DNA of 58,641 bases from the NCBI GenBank assembly GCA_002010305.1, contig MTND01000029.1, positions 1 to 58,641 of the forward strand, in the 5' to 3' direction. Shown here in pieces: positions 50,087 through 58,471 of this stretch. Numbering within the stretch: position 1 is the first letter of the stretch; each line of letters begins with the position of its first letter. Below the pieces are notes generated by a model, which made no database searches, had not been told where the DNA came from, and saw only the letters and a list, made by a program, of their open reading frames with translations. The translations under genes and the position numbers were made by a program. The DNA is from Archaeoglobi archaeon JdFR-42 (GTDB lineage: Archaea; Halobacteriota; Archaeoglobi; Archaeoglobales; JdFR-42).

Positions 50087-51574
50087 ATGGCTGAACTCGA
50101 CCTTAGCCCTATAACTCGAATTGAAGGGCATCTGGATTTTAAAATAAACGTGGAAAATGGTGTAGTGACCGATGCCAAGGCTATTGGCGCATTGTTCCGG
50201 GGTTTTGAGTTAATTCTTAAAGGGCGCGATCCTCTTGATGCTCTTGTAATAACTCCCAGGATATGCGGTGTTTGCCCTACTTCTCACAACGATGCTTCCG
50301 CGAGAGCTCTTGATAACGCTCTCAATGCAAGTATTCCCGAGAATGGATATCTGATGCGTAGTATACTCCTAGGGACGGAGAATTTGATGAGCCATGCAGC
50401 TCATATGTATGTCCTTTTTGGCCCAGATCTGGCCAATAAGAAATACGAGGGGCATGAGGCTTATCCAGAACTGGTGAAACGTTTTGCACCCATAACCGGT
50501 ACTTCTTATAAAGGAGCGGTGTTTGCCAGGATAAAACTCGATGAGATTTTCGCCATTTTTGGAGGTAAACATCCTCATACCACGTTCGTGCCTGGTGGAG
50601 CTCCTGTTCGACCTCAGCTTAACGACATAACTAGGGCTCTTAGTATATTTATGCAAGTACAGGATTTCTTGGAGAACACTACATTAGGTTGTTCTGTAGA
50701 ACGCTGGCTGGAGAACAAGAGCCTAAAAGATGTAGTATCTTGGCTTGAGGAAGATGAAAAGCACGCTAATAGCGATCTGGGCCTTTTCATACGTTTTGGT
50801 ACGGAGCTGGGATTCCATAAGCTTGGTCCTGGTCCAGGGAATTTTCTATCGTATGGTGTATATGCCCAGGCCGATGGTAAGAACTGGTTGCCTGCAGGGT
50901 TCTATGATGGAAAACATCACAGTCTGGATCAGAGCAAAATTGAAGAGCATATCAGATATTCTTGGTATACTGGTTATGAAGGTGGGCGCCATCCAAGCGA
51001 AGGTGTGACTGAGCCATACTATGAGGAAGGTGAAAAGTACACCTGGGCAAAATGCCCCCGATATCAGGGAATGCCAGTTGAGGTTGGCCCTCTGGCGAGG
51101 ATGATAATAGATAAAGATCCAGTGGTTCTTGATCTGGCTAAGGAATATGGTCCATGTGTTTATACTCGAGTCCTTGCAAGACTTCATGAAGCTGTACGTC
51201 TGGCAGCAAAAATAAAGGAATGGTTGCTGGAACTGGACCCTGGAAAGCCTTTCTTTGGTAGCTATGATAAAGTAAGTAATGCTGAGGGTATCGGTTTGAC
51301 GGAGGCTGCAAGAGGTGCGTTGGGACACTGGATTAAAATTAGAAATGGAAGGATAGATAACTATCAGGTGATAACACCTACCGCCTGGAATGTTTCACCT
51401 AAAGATAGTAATGATGTCCATGGTCCAATCGAACAAGCGGTAATAGGTACTCCCGTGGAAGATGAAAACAACCCGATCGAAGTACAGCATGTGATACGAA
51501 GCTACGATCCGTGTATAGCATGTACAGTGCATGTGATAACACCAAAAAAGAGTTACCATCTTAAAGTGGTTTAA
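50087..51574 (+). CDS. [NiFe] hydrogenase large subunit
   Basis: This 495-residue catalytic subunit has the N-terminal DLSPITRIEGHLDF, the L1 motif RICGVCPTSH and the C-terminal L2 motif DPCIACTVH, which together supply the four Cys that hold nickel and iron. Thirteen residues (VITPKKSYHLKVV) follow the L2 His and would be cut off after nickel insertion, probably by the protease encoded next. The start at 50087 has GAGGTGA five bases ahead. No cytochrome b, HdrA-like or F420-binding partner gene is adjacent, so its electron acceptor is unclear. Confidence 0.96.
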   Translation: MAELDLSPITRIEGHLDFKINVENGVVTDAKAIGALFRGFELILKGRDPLDALVITPRICGVCPTSHNDASARALDNALNASIPENGYLMRSILLGTENLMSHAAHMYVLFGPDLANKKYEGHEAYPELVKRFAPITGTSYKGAVFARIKLDEIFAIFGGKHPHTTFVPGGAPVRPQLNDITRALSIFMQVQDFLENTTLGCSVERWLENKSLKDVVSWLEEDEKHANSDLGLFIRFGTELGFHKLGPGPGNFLSYGVYAQADGKNWLPAGFYDGKHHSLDQSKIEEHIRYSWYTGYEGGRHPSEGVTEPYYEEGEKYTWAKCPRYQGMPVEVGPLARMIIDKDPVVLDLAKEYGPCVYTRVLARLHEAVRLAAKIKEWLLELDPGKPFFGSYDKVSNAEGIGLTEAARGALGHWIKIRNGRIDNYQVITPTAWNVSPKDSNDVHGPIEQAVIGTPVEDENNPIEVQHVIRSYDPCIACTVHVITPKKSYHLKVV

Positions 51575-51599
51575 TTTCCCCCCATCTTTTTTTATTCAG

Positions 51600-52070
51600 G
51601 TGGTGGAGTTGAAAATAATAGGGTTAGGCAATCCCATAATGGGGGATGATGGTTTAGGGATATATGTAATCAAAGAGCTTAAGAAACATACAATCGCTGG
51701 AGTGGAACTAGTTGAAGGTGGTACATCAGGTATTGGTTTGCTCAGACATCTTAAAGGGGAAAAAGAAGTCATCATAGTTGACGCTATAAAAAGTGGTTCC
51801 CCTCCAGGTACTATCCACCAGTTGAATGAAAGTGATTTTACCAATCCAGAGTTTGAATTCATATCGCTCCATGAGATTAGTTTATCACACGTCTTGGCTC
51901 TAGGAAAGGAATTATTTCCAGATGTTTTCCCAGAGAACATAGTAATTTATGGCGTTGAAGTAAAGGATATACAGATGGGAATGGAGTTAAGTGAACCTGT
52001 AAAAAAAGCTTTGCCACGGCTTGTTGAGTTGCTACGCTCCAGAATGGAGCAGAATGCAGGTACCGTTTGA
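51600..52070 (+). CDS. Hydrogenase maturation protease (HyaD/HycI family)
   Basis: This 156-residue endopeptidase has IIGLGNPIMGDDGLGIYVIKEL, VELVEGGTSGIGLL, EVIIVDAIKSGSPPGTIH and the ISLHEISL nickel-binding His region. It removes the C-terminal tail of the large subunit once nickel is in place. The start is GTG at 51600 or 51603 after AGGTGG, 25 bases from the large-subunit stop. Confidence 0.94.
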   Translation: MVELKIIGLGNPIMGDDGLGIYVIKELKKHTIAGVELVEGGTSGIGLLRHLKGEKEVIIVDAIKSGSPPGTIHQLNESDFTNPEFEFISLHEISLSHVLALGKELFPDVFPENIVIYGVEVKDIQMGMELSEPVKKALPRLVELLRSRMEQNAGTV

Positions 52071-52111
52071 AAAGTGGAACACGTTTTCAGTAAGGTACTG
52101 GAGTCTTATAA

Positions 52112-52143
52112 TGTCGCATAACCTTGCGGCAATATTTATTTTT
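52112..52143 (+). terminator. Hairpin plus T-tract terminator of the hydrogenase operon
   Basis: TGTCGCA (52112-52118) pairs with TGCGGCA (52125-52131), with one G-U pair, over a six-base loop, and is followed by ATATTTATTTTTT. It lies 42 bases after the protease stop. Confidence 0.55.
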
Positions 52144-52271
52144 TGAGGATAGAGGTGTTATTAGTTTGCTGTTCAGATATAACCCTCTGTATACCTTTTA
52201 GTAAGCTATAGACGGCAGATGGAAATAAAAAATAAATAAAATCAATAACATCCTATATCTGGAGGGCTGAT

Positions 52272-52463
52272 GTGAAAGACGAAGAGATTCTAAAAATTGC
52301 TCTGGAAATGGAAAAGAAAGCCATTCAGAGATACAGAGAGATGAGAGAAAATGCCAGTCATGAGGCAGCAGATCTGCTGGATTTTTTAATAAATGAGGAA
52401 AAAGATCATTACAGAGTGATTGACGAGAAATTGAAGGCAATAAAGCTTCTCAAAAGAGAGTAG
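52272..52463 (+). CDS. Half-size ferritin/rubrerythrin-like protein
   Basis: This 63-residue protein is a two-helix hairpin carrying one set of ferritin-type ligands: E14 with Y21 in the first helix and the E43-x-x-H46 motif (NEEKDHYR) in the second. Full ferritins and rubrerythrins have two such sets; a dimer of this protein could rebuild the diiron site, as in encapsulated-ferritin-type proteins. It starts at GTG after GGAGGG and overlaps the convergent gene's end by 14 bases. It may store or detoxify iron near the hydrogenase genes. Confidence 0.72.
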   Translation: MKDEEILKIALEMEKKAIQRYREMRENASHEAADLLDFLINEEKDHYRVIDEKLKAIKLLKRE

Positions 52464-53592
52464 GAACATGGAACATAAGAAATGTTACAATCCCCAGTAT
52501 GGTAGTCAGGGTCAAAAGTTTTTTGGAGATGGTTCTCTCTCTGATGTACTCTCCGAGCACTTCTGTGCAAGCAACAACAAGAATTGAAAATACCAAAAGA
52601 AGGGTAAATGAAACCGAGAGAGGAGTATTTTCTAAGGGTCTAAAATATTCCCAGATCTTAAGTGTGTAGTAGAACACAGCAACAAATTCTATTATTGCTG
52701 CCGCAGCCTGAAGAGATGATGTCCTCGCTTGCAATTCTGTGTTCTCCTTATTTCTTAACATATCCAGTCTCAGCGAAACAAGGCTGAAGAGATCCCGGAT
52801 TCCATTAAGGGTTTGCTCGAATTTTGATTCAAAGTATTTCATATTCTCAAGGAGTTCTTTCTGCTCGGTTACTCTCTCCTTCAGCAATCCACCAATTTCT
52901 GTAGAGATGGTTTCGGATTTTACGATGGATGAAAATACCTCTTCATTTATATCTTTAAACTGCATAAATTTTCGGAAAAAATCCATATTGTATGCCTGAA
53001 CTTCAGAGAGTATTTTCTCAAGCTCGGTGATCTGGTTAGACTTAGTAATTATATTTGATAGTCTGGATACTTCTTGGATAATTTTGCTCTCTTCTTCCGA
53101 TATTATCTTTGCTCTGAGATTGCTCTCTTTGATCAGAATATCTGTTTTGATCATCTCCGTTAGCAGCGCTGGAATTAGGTTGTAGAATAACACCTCATTA
53201 AATTCAGAATCTAGCAGGATTTTCTCACTATCTACAGGATCTAGTTTAAATTTTCCGAATTTAAAGTCACTGAAAGTATTATCTGCATCTGTTAGTTCAA
53301 CAGTCATCTGAGTCAAGTAATCTATAGGGGTCTCCATTTTGTTATCAGAAACAACGAATATCACGTTTTCATATTTTCCTAGGAGGATATTATCTCCTGA
53401 AGCGATTACTTCTACATACCCATATTTTTTATGAGCAGGTTTCATAGATATGTTTGAATTTTTTAAGTAGTCCATAACTCTTTCCAGATCCTCAAAATGG
53501 AAAAACTGGTAGTGATATGGATTCATATAGGGAAATATGGTCGACATAAAAAAATGTTTTGGGCTTATTATTGCATATTTTGATGTAGTCAA
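52450..53592 (-). CDS. Coiled-coil protein with C-terminal membrane helices, partner of the AAA ATPase
   Basis: This 380-residue protein has a soluble alpha/beta N-terminal region (about 1-130), a long helical, coiled-coil-like stretch (about 155-290, for example ISEEESKIIQEVSRLSNIITKS) and three membrane helices (about 294-312, 325-345, 358-376). There is no signal peptide, so the N-terminal bulk is probably cytoplasmic. No family is recognised. It lies 36 bases downstream of the AAA ATPase gene in the hypB-hypA transcription unit, so it is likely the membrane-bound substrate or effector of that ATPase. Confidence 0.75.
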   Translation of the reverse strand: MTTSKYAIISPKHFFMSTIFPYMNPYHYQFFHFEDLERVMDYLKNSNISMKPAHKKYGYVEVIASGDNILLGKYENVIFVVSDNKMETPIDYLTQMTVELTDADNTFSDFKFGKFKLDPVDSEKILLDSEFNEVLFYNLIPALLTEMIKTDILIKESNLRAKIISEEESKIIQEVSRLSNIITKSNQITELEKILSEVQAYNMDFFRKFMQFKDINEEVFSSIVKSETISTEIGGLLKERVTEQKELLENMKYFESKFEQTLNGIRDLFSLVSLRLDMLRNKENTELQARTSSLQAAAAIIEFVAVFYYTLKIWEYFRPLENTPLSVSFTLLLVFSILVVACTEVLGEYIRERTISKKLLTLTTILGIVTFLMFHVPTLF

Positions 53593-53628
53593 GTTTGATA
53601 ATTAAAAATAATCTTTAAGTTACAAAGT

Positions 53629-54429
53629 TTATCTCCATATCCCTGATTCTATGCATTCTATCACAGTGTACTGCTGTGCATCTCTGATTGTAGGATTTGG
53701 TATGTTCTGCAATCTCTTAAGAACACGTTCTGTTATCTGAATTATTGTATCCCTTTCCAGATCACTGTTTTCGAGGAGTCTGGATATAACAGGCTTCATA
53801 CTCTCAATATCCACGTGGGGGATTTCGACTGGATACAATCTGGATTTTATGGCCCCATCTACTAGGTCAATCCTGTTCGTTGTAGCAAAAAACATGACAT
53901 TTCTAGGATCCAGTTCATCCAGCTCATGAAACAGAACAGAGTTTATCGAATAATGCCACTCTTTTGCAGCTTCTATTCCTCTGGCCAGTATAAAGCTCTC
54001 TATGTCATCAAAGAGTAAAATTACTTTTATCTGGTTCCCAGCAGCTTCAGTAGTGTTATATTTGCTAAATATCATAGAGGTGACATCATTAAATATTTGT
54101 TTAAGCGTTCTCTCTCCCTCTCCCCATTTTGGGCTGGCAATACTGGCTCCATCTACAAAAACCAAAAAAACTCCAATTTCTCCAGATAAATCCTCATATA
54201 TCTCTCTAGCGATCTGTTTTACCAGTTCAGTTTTACCAGTTCCAGGAGGACCGTAGATTAGAAACCCTTTGAATGGGGGTTTGATGGTGTTGCCTTTACT
54301 TTTAAAGAAGTATCGAACCACACGGAATATGGTCATCTTTCTTATGTTCAGTTCATCAACTAGTTCCACTCTAGGGATCTCATCCCCTCTATACAATTTA
54401 GTCAGTGTGTTCAAACCAATCCCTTTCAT
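53629..54429 (-). CDS. AAA+ ATPase coupled to hypA
   Basis: This 266-residue protein is a single AAA+ module: Walker A GPPGTGKT (60-67), Walker B VILLFDD (136-142), sensor 1 FFATTNR (181-186), and an Arg pair region SRLYPVEIPHVD with the C-terminal lid. It has no protease or extra domain. The pore-loop area reads ASPKWGEGERT. Its ATG overlaps the hypA stop by four bases, which means coupled translation with a hydrogenase nickel-insertion gene. Such small AAA proteins often act as remodelling chaperones (MoxR/CbbQ-like roles), but the target is unknown. Confidence 0.85.
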   Translation of the reverse strand: MKGIGLNTLTKLYRGDEIPRVELVDELNIRKMTIFRVVRYFFKSKGNTIKPPFKGFLIYGPPGTGKTELVKQIAREIYEDLSGEIGVFLVFVDGASIASPKWGEGERTLKQIFNDVTSMIFSKYNTTEAAGNQIKVILLFDDIESFILARGIEAAKEWHYSINSVLFHELDELDPRNVMFFATTNRIDLVDGAIKSRLYPVEIPHVDIESMKPVISRLLENSDLERDTIIQITERVLKRLQNIPNPTIRDAQQYTVIECIESGIWR

Positions 54430-54803
54430 TCAAATCCTTCCGCCTTCATGGATCTTATGATGAATTCGTTCCCTTCAACAATATTAACTCCACCTGCACA
54501 TCTGGGACAGTTAAAAGATGGTTGTGTCTGATGAAACGGAGTATCATCCAAGATCTTCAGCCTGCCCCTGTATCCGCATTGGATGCATTCAACAGAACCT
54601 TTTTTAGTTTCGATAACCAAGTGAGAGCCTTGAAGAACTGTACCTTCTGTCAGAATCTCATAAGCGAATATCAGTTGTTCAGGATTGAGAAATCTGAGTT
54701 CTCCGATAGTAATATGCACTTCATGCACCCTTTTCACATTGTGCTCTGTCACCTCTTTCAGGAGGATGTCCACCATCTGTTTAACCGCTGAAAATTCGTG
54801 CAT
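54426..54803 (-). CDS. hypA: Hydrogenase nickel-insertion protein HypA
   Basis: This 125-residue protein starts M-H-E-F-S, giving the nickel-binding His2, and has a zinc site with CIQCGYRG and CPRCAGG. HypA passes nickel from HypB to the large subunit. The start at 54803 follows GAGGAC; an upstream in-frame start would hide the essential His2. Its stop overlaps the AAA ATPase start. Confidence 0.96.
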   Translation of the reverse strand: MHEFSAVKQMVDILLKEVTEHNVKRVHEVHITIGELRFLNPEQLIFAYEILTEGTVLQGSHLVIETKKGSVECIQCGYRGRLKILDDTPFHQTQPSFNCPRCAGGVNIVEGNEFIIRSMKAEGFE

Positions 54804-54838
54804 GGAATCGTCCTCTATTATCATTCATTAACAGAGAG

Positions 54839-55501
54839 TCACAGGTTTAACTTCCTGGAAAGGGCAGATATTCCCGATCCAGTTTTTGCACTGGTGCGAA
54901 CAACGGGTATTCTGGAGTTTATTTTCCTGATATCCCCCTCGAGTTTATTCAGATCGATCTCTATTAAGGAGGCAAGATCAACTTTATTGAGGGCGACTAC
55001 ATCTACTGTCTGGAATGTTAAAGGATGTTTAACAATTATATATGGACTCTCCACCACACTTACCACTGCCACTCTTTTATGGGCACCTAGCGGAAAATCG
55101 GCCGGGCAGATTATGTTACCAACATTTTCAATAAATAAAAGGTCCAGATCATTGAGATCCAGCCTTTCCAGTGCTTTGGCTACGAGATTCGCATCAAGGT
55201 GGCACTCGCGTCCAGTGTTTATCTGGACTACAGGTATGTTATGCTTTCCAAGAATTTCCATATCAATGGTTGTTGTTAAATCACCACCGATCACACCTAT
55301 TTTGTAACGGTCTTTAAGTTTTTCAATCAGTCGATCCATAAGGCTGGTCTTTCCAGAGCCAACCGACCCCATAAAGTCAATTGAAAGTATCCCATGGTCA
55401 TCTAAAAGTTTTTTATTGGCTTCAGATAGCTCAAGATTCCGTTTCTGGAGGTTTATATCCAGCTCGATATCTAGTCCCTCTTCATCTTTAATTACTTCCA
55501 T
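54839..55501 (-). CDS. hypB: Hydrogenase nickel-incorporation GTPase HypB
   Basis: This 220-residue GTPase has the P-loop FMGSVGSGKTSL, VIGGDLTTTID, the metal-site motif INTGRECHLDA, IENVGNIICPADF and the guanine motif ALNKVDLA. It lacks the poly-His N-terminus of some HypB proteins. It powers nickel delivery with HypA, which follows 35 bases downstream. Confidence 0.97.
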   Translation of the reverse strand: MEVIKDEEGLDIELDINLQKRNLELSEANKKLLDDHGILSIDFMGSVGSGKTSLMDRLIEKLKDRYKIGVIGGDLTTTIDMEILGKHNIPVVQINTGRECHLDANLVAKALERLDLNDLDLLFIENVGNIICPADFPLGAHKRVAVVSVVESPYIIVKHPLTFQTVDVVALNKVDLASLIEIDLNKLEGDIRKINSRIPVVRTSAKTGSGISALSRKLNL

Positions 55502-55551
55502 TATCTACTATCCTCCGTGATTTCGGAATATACCAATAATAGAAAACCGGA

Positions 55552-56724
55552 TCATCGTTCTCTCGTTCGAACCCGAATTGCTTCATACGCTCTTTCTCGT
55601 TCCCGATGGAGAGACTCAAAGGTCTCTGGTGGTACTGCATCTGATCTCCTTTTCAACGTAATGGCTTCGCTGGAACATTGAGCAATACACAGACCACACC
55701 CCACACACCAGTCTTCATCAACCACAGCTATATCGTCAAGAGAGACGGCATCCACAGGACAAATATCTACACAGCTCCCACATGCAGTGCAAAGCTCTTC
55801 ATCAGTCTCTCTGAGGAAGTATGTTGCTATGATCTGATCTCTTGGAACCATTCTCCTCTTAATCGCCCCCAGATTCCAACAGGCACAACCGCAGCAATTG
55901 CAATTGTGCAAAATTCCTTCTTGTGTGTTATCAGTGAAATGGACAAGACCTGCCTCCTCTGTCTTCCGAATTATATCTAAAGCCTCTTCCTTGCTTACTT
56001 CTCTTGCTAGACCTGCTCTTATCAATTGCTCAGCAAGTTCGTTGAACTTGATACATACTTCTTCTGGGTGACCACAGTGCTCTCCATTTGCCAGTTCGTA
56101 TCTGACTCTACAAGCACAATGAGCAACCGCGATCTTTCTAGCCTTCCTGACTATCTCCACTATCATCTCATGGGGGTATATAGCCTGTTCAGGTTGAAGA
56201 CTCTCAATTGATATGTTAATTGGGATATACCGGAAATTCTGAGGTGATACATCCCCTTTATCAGGAAAATGGTATTTCCAGTAGATATCCACAAATTTTT
56301 TAGTCAGGGCATCACGTTTTCCAGCCCAGAACCAGGCTTGTGTGAACCCATAGCCCCTTCGTAGCAAGGCATATCCCTTCTCACCGTTTTCCATCTCTCC
56401 AGTGTATAGAAATCCTCTTTCGGCCAGCCTGTCTAGAATCGGTTCAAGTTCTTTCTCTGGCATTGATGCAGTGGCAGCGATCTCACTAATGGATGTCAGT
56501 TCTACTGGTACCGGCTTTGCAGGCACTGATAACAGGGCCCGAGCCTCTTCTGGAGTAAAAGACAACTGTAGTAGTTTTACTAAATCCTCGATATTTGATA
56601 ACCAGCCAAGATATACCATAGATAGGTATGAAGCCAGTTCAAGGTACACGTTCTTGGACAGATTTTCACCTCCTGGTTTAATCCATATTAGATGTAATGT
56701 ATGGGGATAATTTCCCCTTTTCAT
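55552..56724 (-). CDS. Winged-helix/4Fe-4S multidomain iron-sulfur protein
   Basis: This 390-residue protein begins with a helical, winged-helix-like part (about 60-110: SISEIAATASMPEKELEPILDRLAERGFLYTGE). A Cys-rich core follows (AHCACRVRYELANGEHCGHPEEVCIKF, then HNCNCCGCACW), and two ferredoxin clusters close it (CTACGSCVDICP and CVGCGLCIAQC). Proteins with this build occur in anaerobes beside redox enzymes; the function is unknown. A perfect GGAGGTGA lies four bases ahead of a CTG at 56661, so the real protein may begin there (about 369 residues). It lies 50 bases upstream of hypB on the same strand. Confidence 0.85.
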   Translation of the reverse strand: MKRGNYPHTLHLIWIKPGGENLSKNVYLELASYLSMVYLGWLSNIEDLVKLLQLSFTPEEARALLSVPAKPVPVELTSISEIAATASMPEKELEPILDRLAERGFLYTGEMENGEKGYALLRRGYGFTQAWFWAGKRDALTKKFVDIYWKYHFPDKGDVSPQNFRYIPINISIESLQPEQAIYPHEMIVEIVRKARKIAVAHCACRVRYELANGEHCGHPEEVCIKFNELAEQLIRAGLAREVSKEEALDIIRKTEEAGLVHFTDNTQEGILHNCNCCGCACWNLGAIKRRMVPRDQIIATYFLRETDEELCTACGSCVDICPVDAVSLDDIAVVDEDWCVGCGLCIAQCSSEAITLKRRSDAVPPETFESLHRERERAYEAIRVRTRER

Positions 56725-56821
56725 CTCTGATCTCAGATAACATGATTAAATCTGACCTATTATTCATATATACCTTATTAATACGGGTATATTAACATTT
56801 ATCTAAAAAATTGAAATTAGG

Positions 56822-57772
56822 TCATATTCTCCACAGAGTCCATCGAGTTGAATGGGAGGGATATTCCTCGTCAGACTCTCCATTTTCTAGGGCAATCATT
56901 TCTTTAAGCCGATTACGTTTTTCTGGAGTGCTCTCGGGAATGCTAGCATGCAAGTCCTTCAAATGCACGTTATAGTCTTCTCCTACTGGACAAACCTCCC
57001 AACATCTGAGACAACCTCCATAAGCGCCAGCACCTGTTCTCAGAGCCTGCCAGAAATTTACTGTTTCCATGCTCCTTATAAGACTCTTCGCCTCTTCTTT
57101 GGTTTCGGCATCTATGATGTGGTGCAGATGGCGGAAAAGGGCTGCCACACCATACCTCTGAGCCTGGGTACTACAACGCCGTTTATCTATATTCCAATGA
57201 CCAACGGCATCTGAAGGGCAGGAAAGGAGACATCGACCACATTTTGGACCCAAACAAACAGGATTCTTTAATCTTTCATCTGGTTCAAGGGGAAAATCTG
57301 TGAGAATTGCTTGGAGGTATACTCTAGGGCCAAACTGAGGTGTTATCAAATTCAAATTCAGGCCTAGAGTTCCCAAACCTGCTTCTACCGCAGCATGTCG
57401 GAGAGAAATAGATCCATAAGTCCCTCTCTTGAGAGTTGGATCTGTATAGTTCTGAGCGACAGGGAAAGCCCGGAATCCCTGCTCTTCGATGAAATAACTG
57501 ATTCCAAGAGCTATTGTGTCTAATCGGCCCATAACCAGATGAGGTACATAAAGACGGGTACTCAAATCCCGGGCCCGAAAAATTCCCCATGGAACTCGCT
57601 TGGCTATAACGATAACAGAAGAACACTCATCCCAGATACGTTGTGGTGTTTGAGGCCATCGTGGATCCGGAGGATTTAGATTAAGCTCTTCAGCAGGAGC
57701 AATACCTGTCAGGTCTACGCCCAACTCCTGTGCTTTAGCTTTTATTAGTCGGGAATTTTCAGTTCTACTCAT
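56822..57772 (-). CDS. QueG-like iron-sulfur protein (epoxyqueuosine reductase family relative)
   Basis: This 316-residue protein resembles the iron-sulfur half of QueG: an N-terminal LIKAKAQELGVDLTGIAPAEEL, the region SISLRHAAVEAGLGTLGLNLNLITPQFGPRVYLQAILTD, and Cys-rich cluster motifs CLGPKCGRCLLSCPSDA and CLRCWEVCP. Related proteins reduce epoxyqueuosine or act in reductive dehalogenase-like and corrinoid-linked reactions. The exact role is open, and queuosine itself is not expected in archaea, so another substrate is likely. A 21-base palindrome sits 20 bases ahead of the start. Confidence 0.8.
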   Translation of the reverse strand: MSRTENSRLIKAKAQELGVDLTGIAPAEELNLNPPDPRWPQTPQRIWDECSSVIVIAKRVPWGIFRARDLSTRLYVPHLVMGRLDTIALGISYFIEEQGFRAFPVAQNYTDPTLKRGTYGSISLRHAAVEAGLGTLGLNLNLITPQFGPRVYLQAILTDFPLEPDERLKNPVCLGPKCGRCLLSCPSDAVGHWNIDKRRCSTQAQRYGVAALFRHLHHIIDAETKEEAKSLIRSMETVNFWQALRTGAGAYGGCLRCWEVCPVGEDYNVHLKDLHASIPESTPEKRNRLKEMIALENGESDEEYPSHSTRWTLWRI

Positions 57773-58150
57773 AGTATCTCCTCTTTTTTAGGATAGAATC
57801 TACTATTCTATCGTTTCTATGGAGTTAATTCTCTGTATTCATATGTTACTTTTTCCTTAAAGGATTTTCCAGTATTCAGAAAATGTGCTTAATCCATTTG
57901 TTAATAAAAATAAAATAATAAATGATTAGTAGAGAAACTCTTTTAGAGAAGAAAGACTTATAATCATGGCTGATTTCTGATATTTATCCAGAGGAATGCA
58001 AATTGATTATTTTTAGACAAGATTGTAAATTTTTAGGGAGGATAATGGGAGAATATAACTCTATTAATTGATTTTTATGCATGATGATGAGAAAAGTTTA
58101 TGGAGAATAAGATACACGGTATGAAATAATAGAACCTGTTCAGCATAGGT
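57773..58150. other. AT-rich region between divergent genes
   Basis: This 378-base stretch holds the promoter side of the QueG-like gene, including the 57792-57812 palindrome, then a long AT-rich tract with many short T and A runs (57840-58100). No open frame with a ribosome site, no tRNA-like fold and no repeat array was seen. It may be regulatory for the genes at the right edge. Confidence 0.5.
57792..57812 (-). promoter_or_regulatory. Palindromic operator ahead of the QueG-like gene
   Basis: GATAGAAT-CTACT-ATTCTATC is a perfect 8-base inverted repeat with a five-base spacer, 20 bases upstream of the ATG at 57772. Its position suits a repressor site. Confidence 0.5.
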
Positions 58151-58411
58151 ATGGGTATAACAAACAGGTTGAATAACATGGTTGTAAAAGTAAAATGGTT
58201 TGTGGGGACCATCTCTCCCCCTAGAATAGTTCCTCCGGTCTTGGAAGAGGTCGATCTAGCTAATTTTAAATGCGCAAGAAGATTTTTAGTGGAAGCAGAA
58301 AATATATTCTACCGAGATGTTAACTGGAAAATTTTTTGTAGAGTCTTAGACACCAGTCCTGACGATCTATGCAGGCAATTGAGTATTTATTATCTCTCTG
58401 CCTGTACATGA
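58151..58411 (+). CDS. Possible small protein, unknown
   Basis: An 86-codon frame (MGITNRLNNMVVKVKWFVGT...SPDDLCRQLSIYYLSACT) lies between the AT-rich region and the cytochrome gene. It has three Cys and no clear membrane helix. The ribosome site is weak (AGGT close to the ATG); Met10 at 58178 is another start. No family is recognised. The composition is ordinary for a real soluble protein, but the evidence is thin. Confidence 0.35.
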   Translation: MGITNRLNNMVVKVKWFVGTISPPRIVPPVLEEVDLANFKCARRFLVEAENIFYRDVNWKIFCRVLDTSPDDLCRQLSIYYLSACT

Positions 58412-58471
58412 GTGGTAATGGGTAGTTTGAAATGACAACTGATCTGGTTATACACGAATGGGAGATGAATA

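Noticed and set aside
49153-51574. F420-reducing or membrane-bound methanogen hydrogenase
   Set aside because: No FrhB-like or cytochrome b gene and no Tat signal are present, so neither assignment is supported.
57773-58150. tRNA or structured RNA in the AT-rich gap
   Set aside because: The stretch is too AT-rich and shows no cloverleaf or conserved T-loop sequence.
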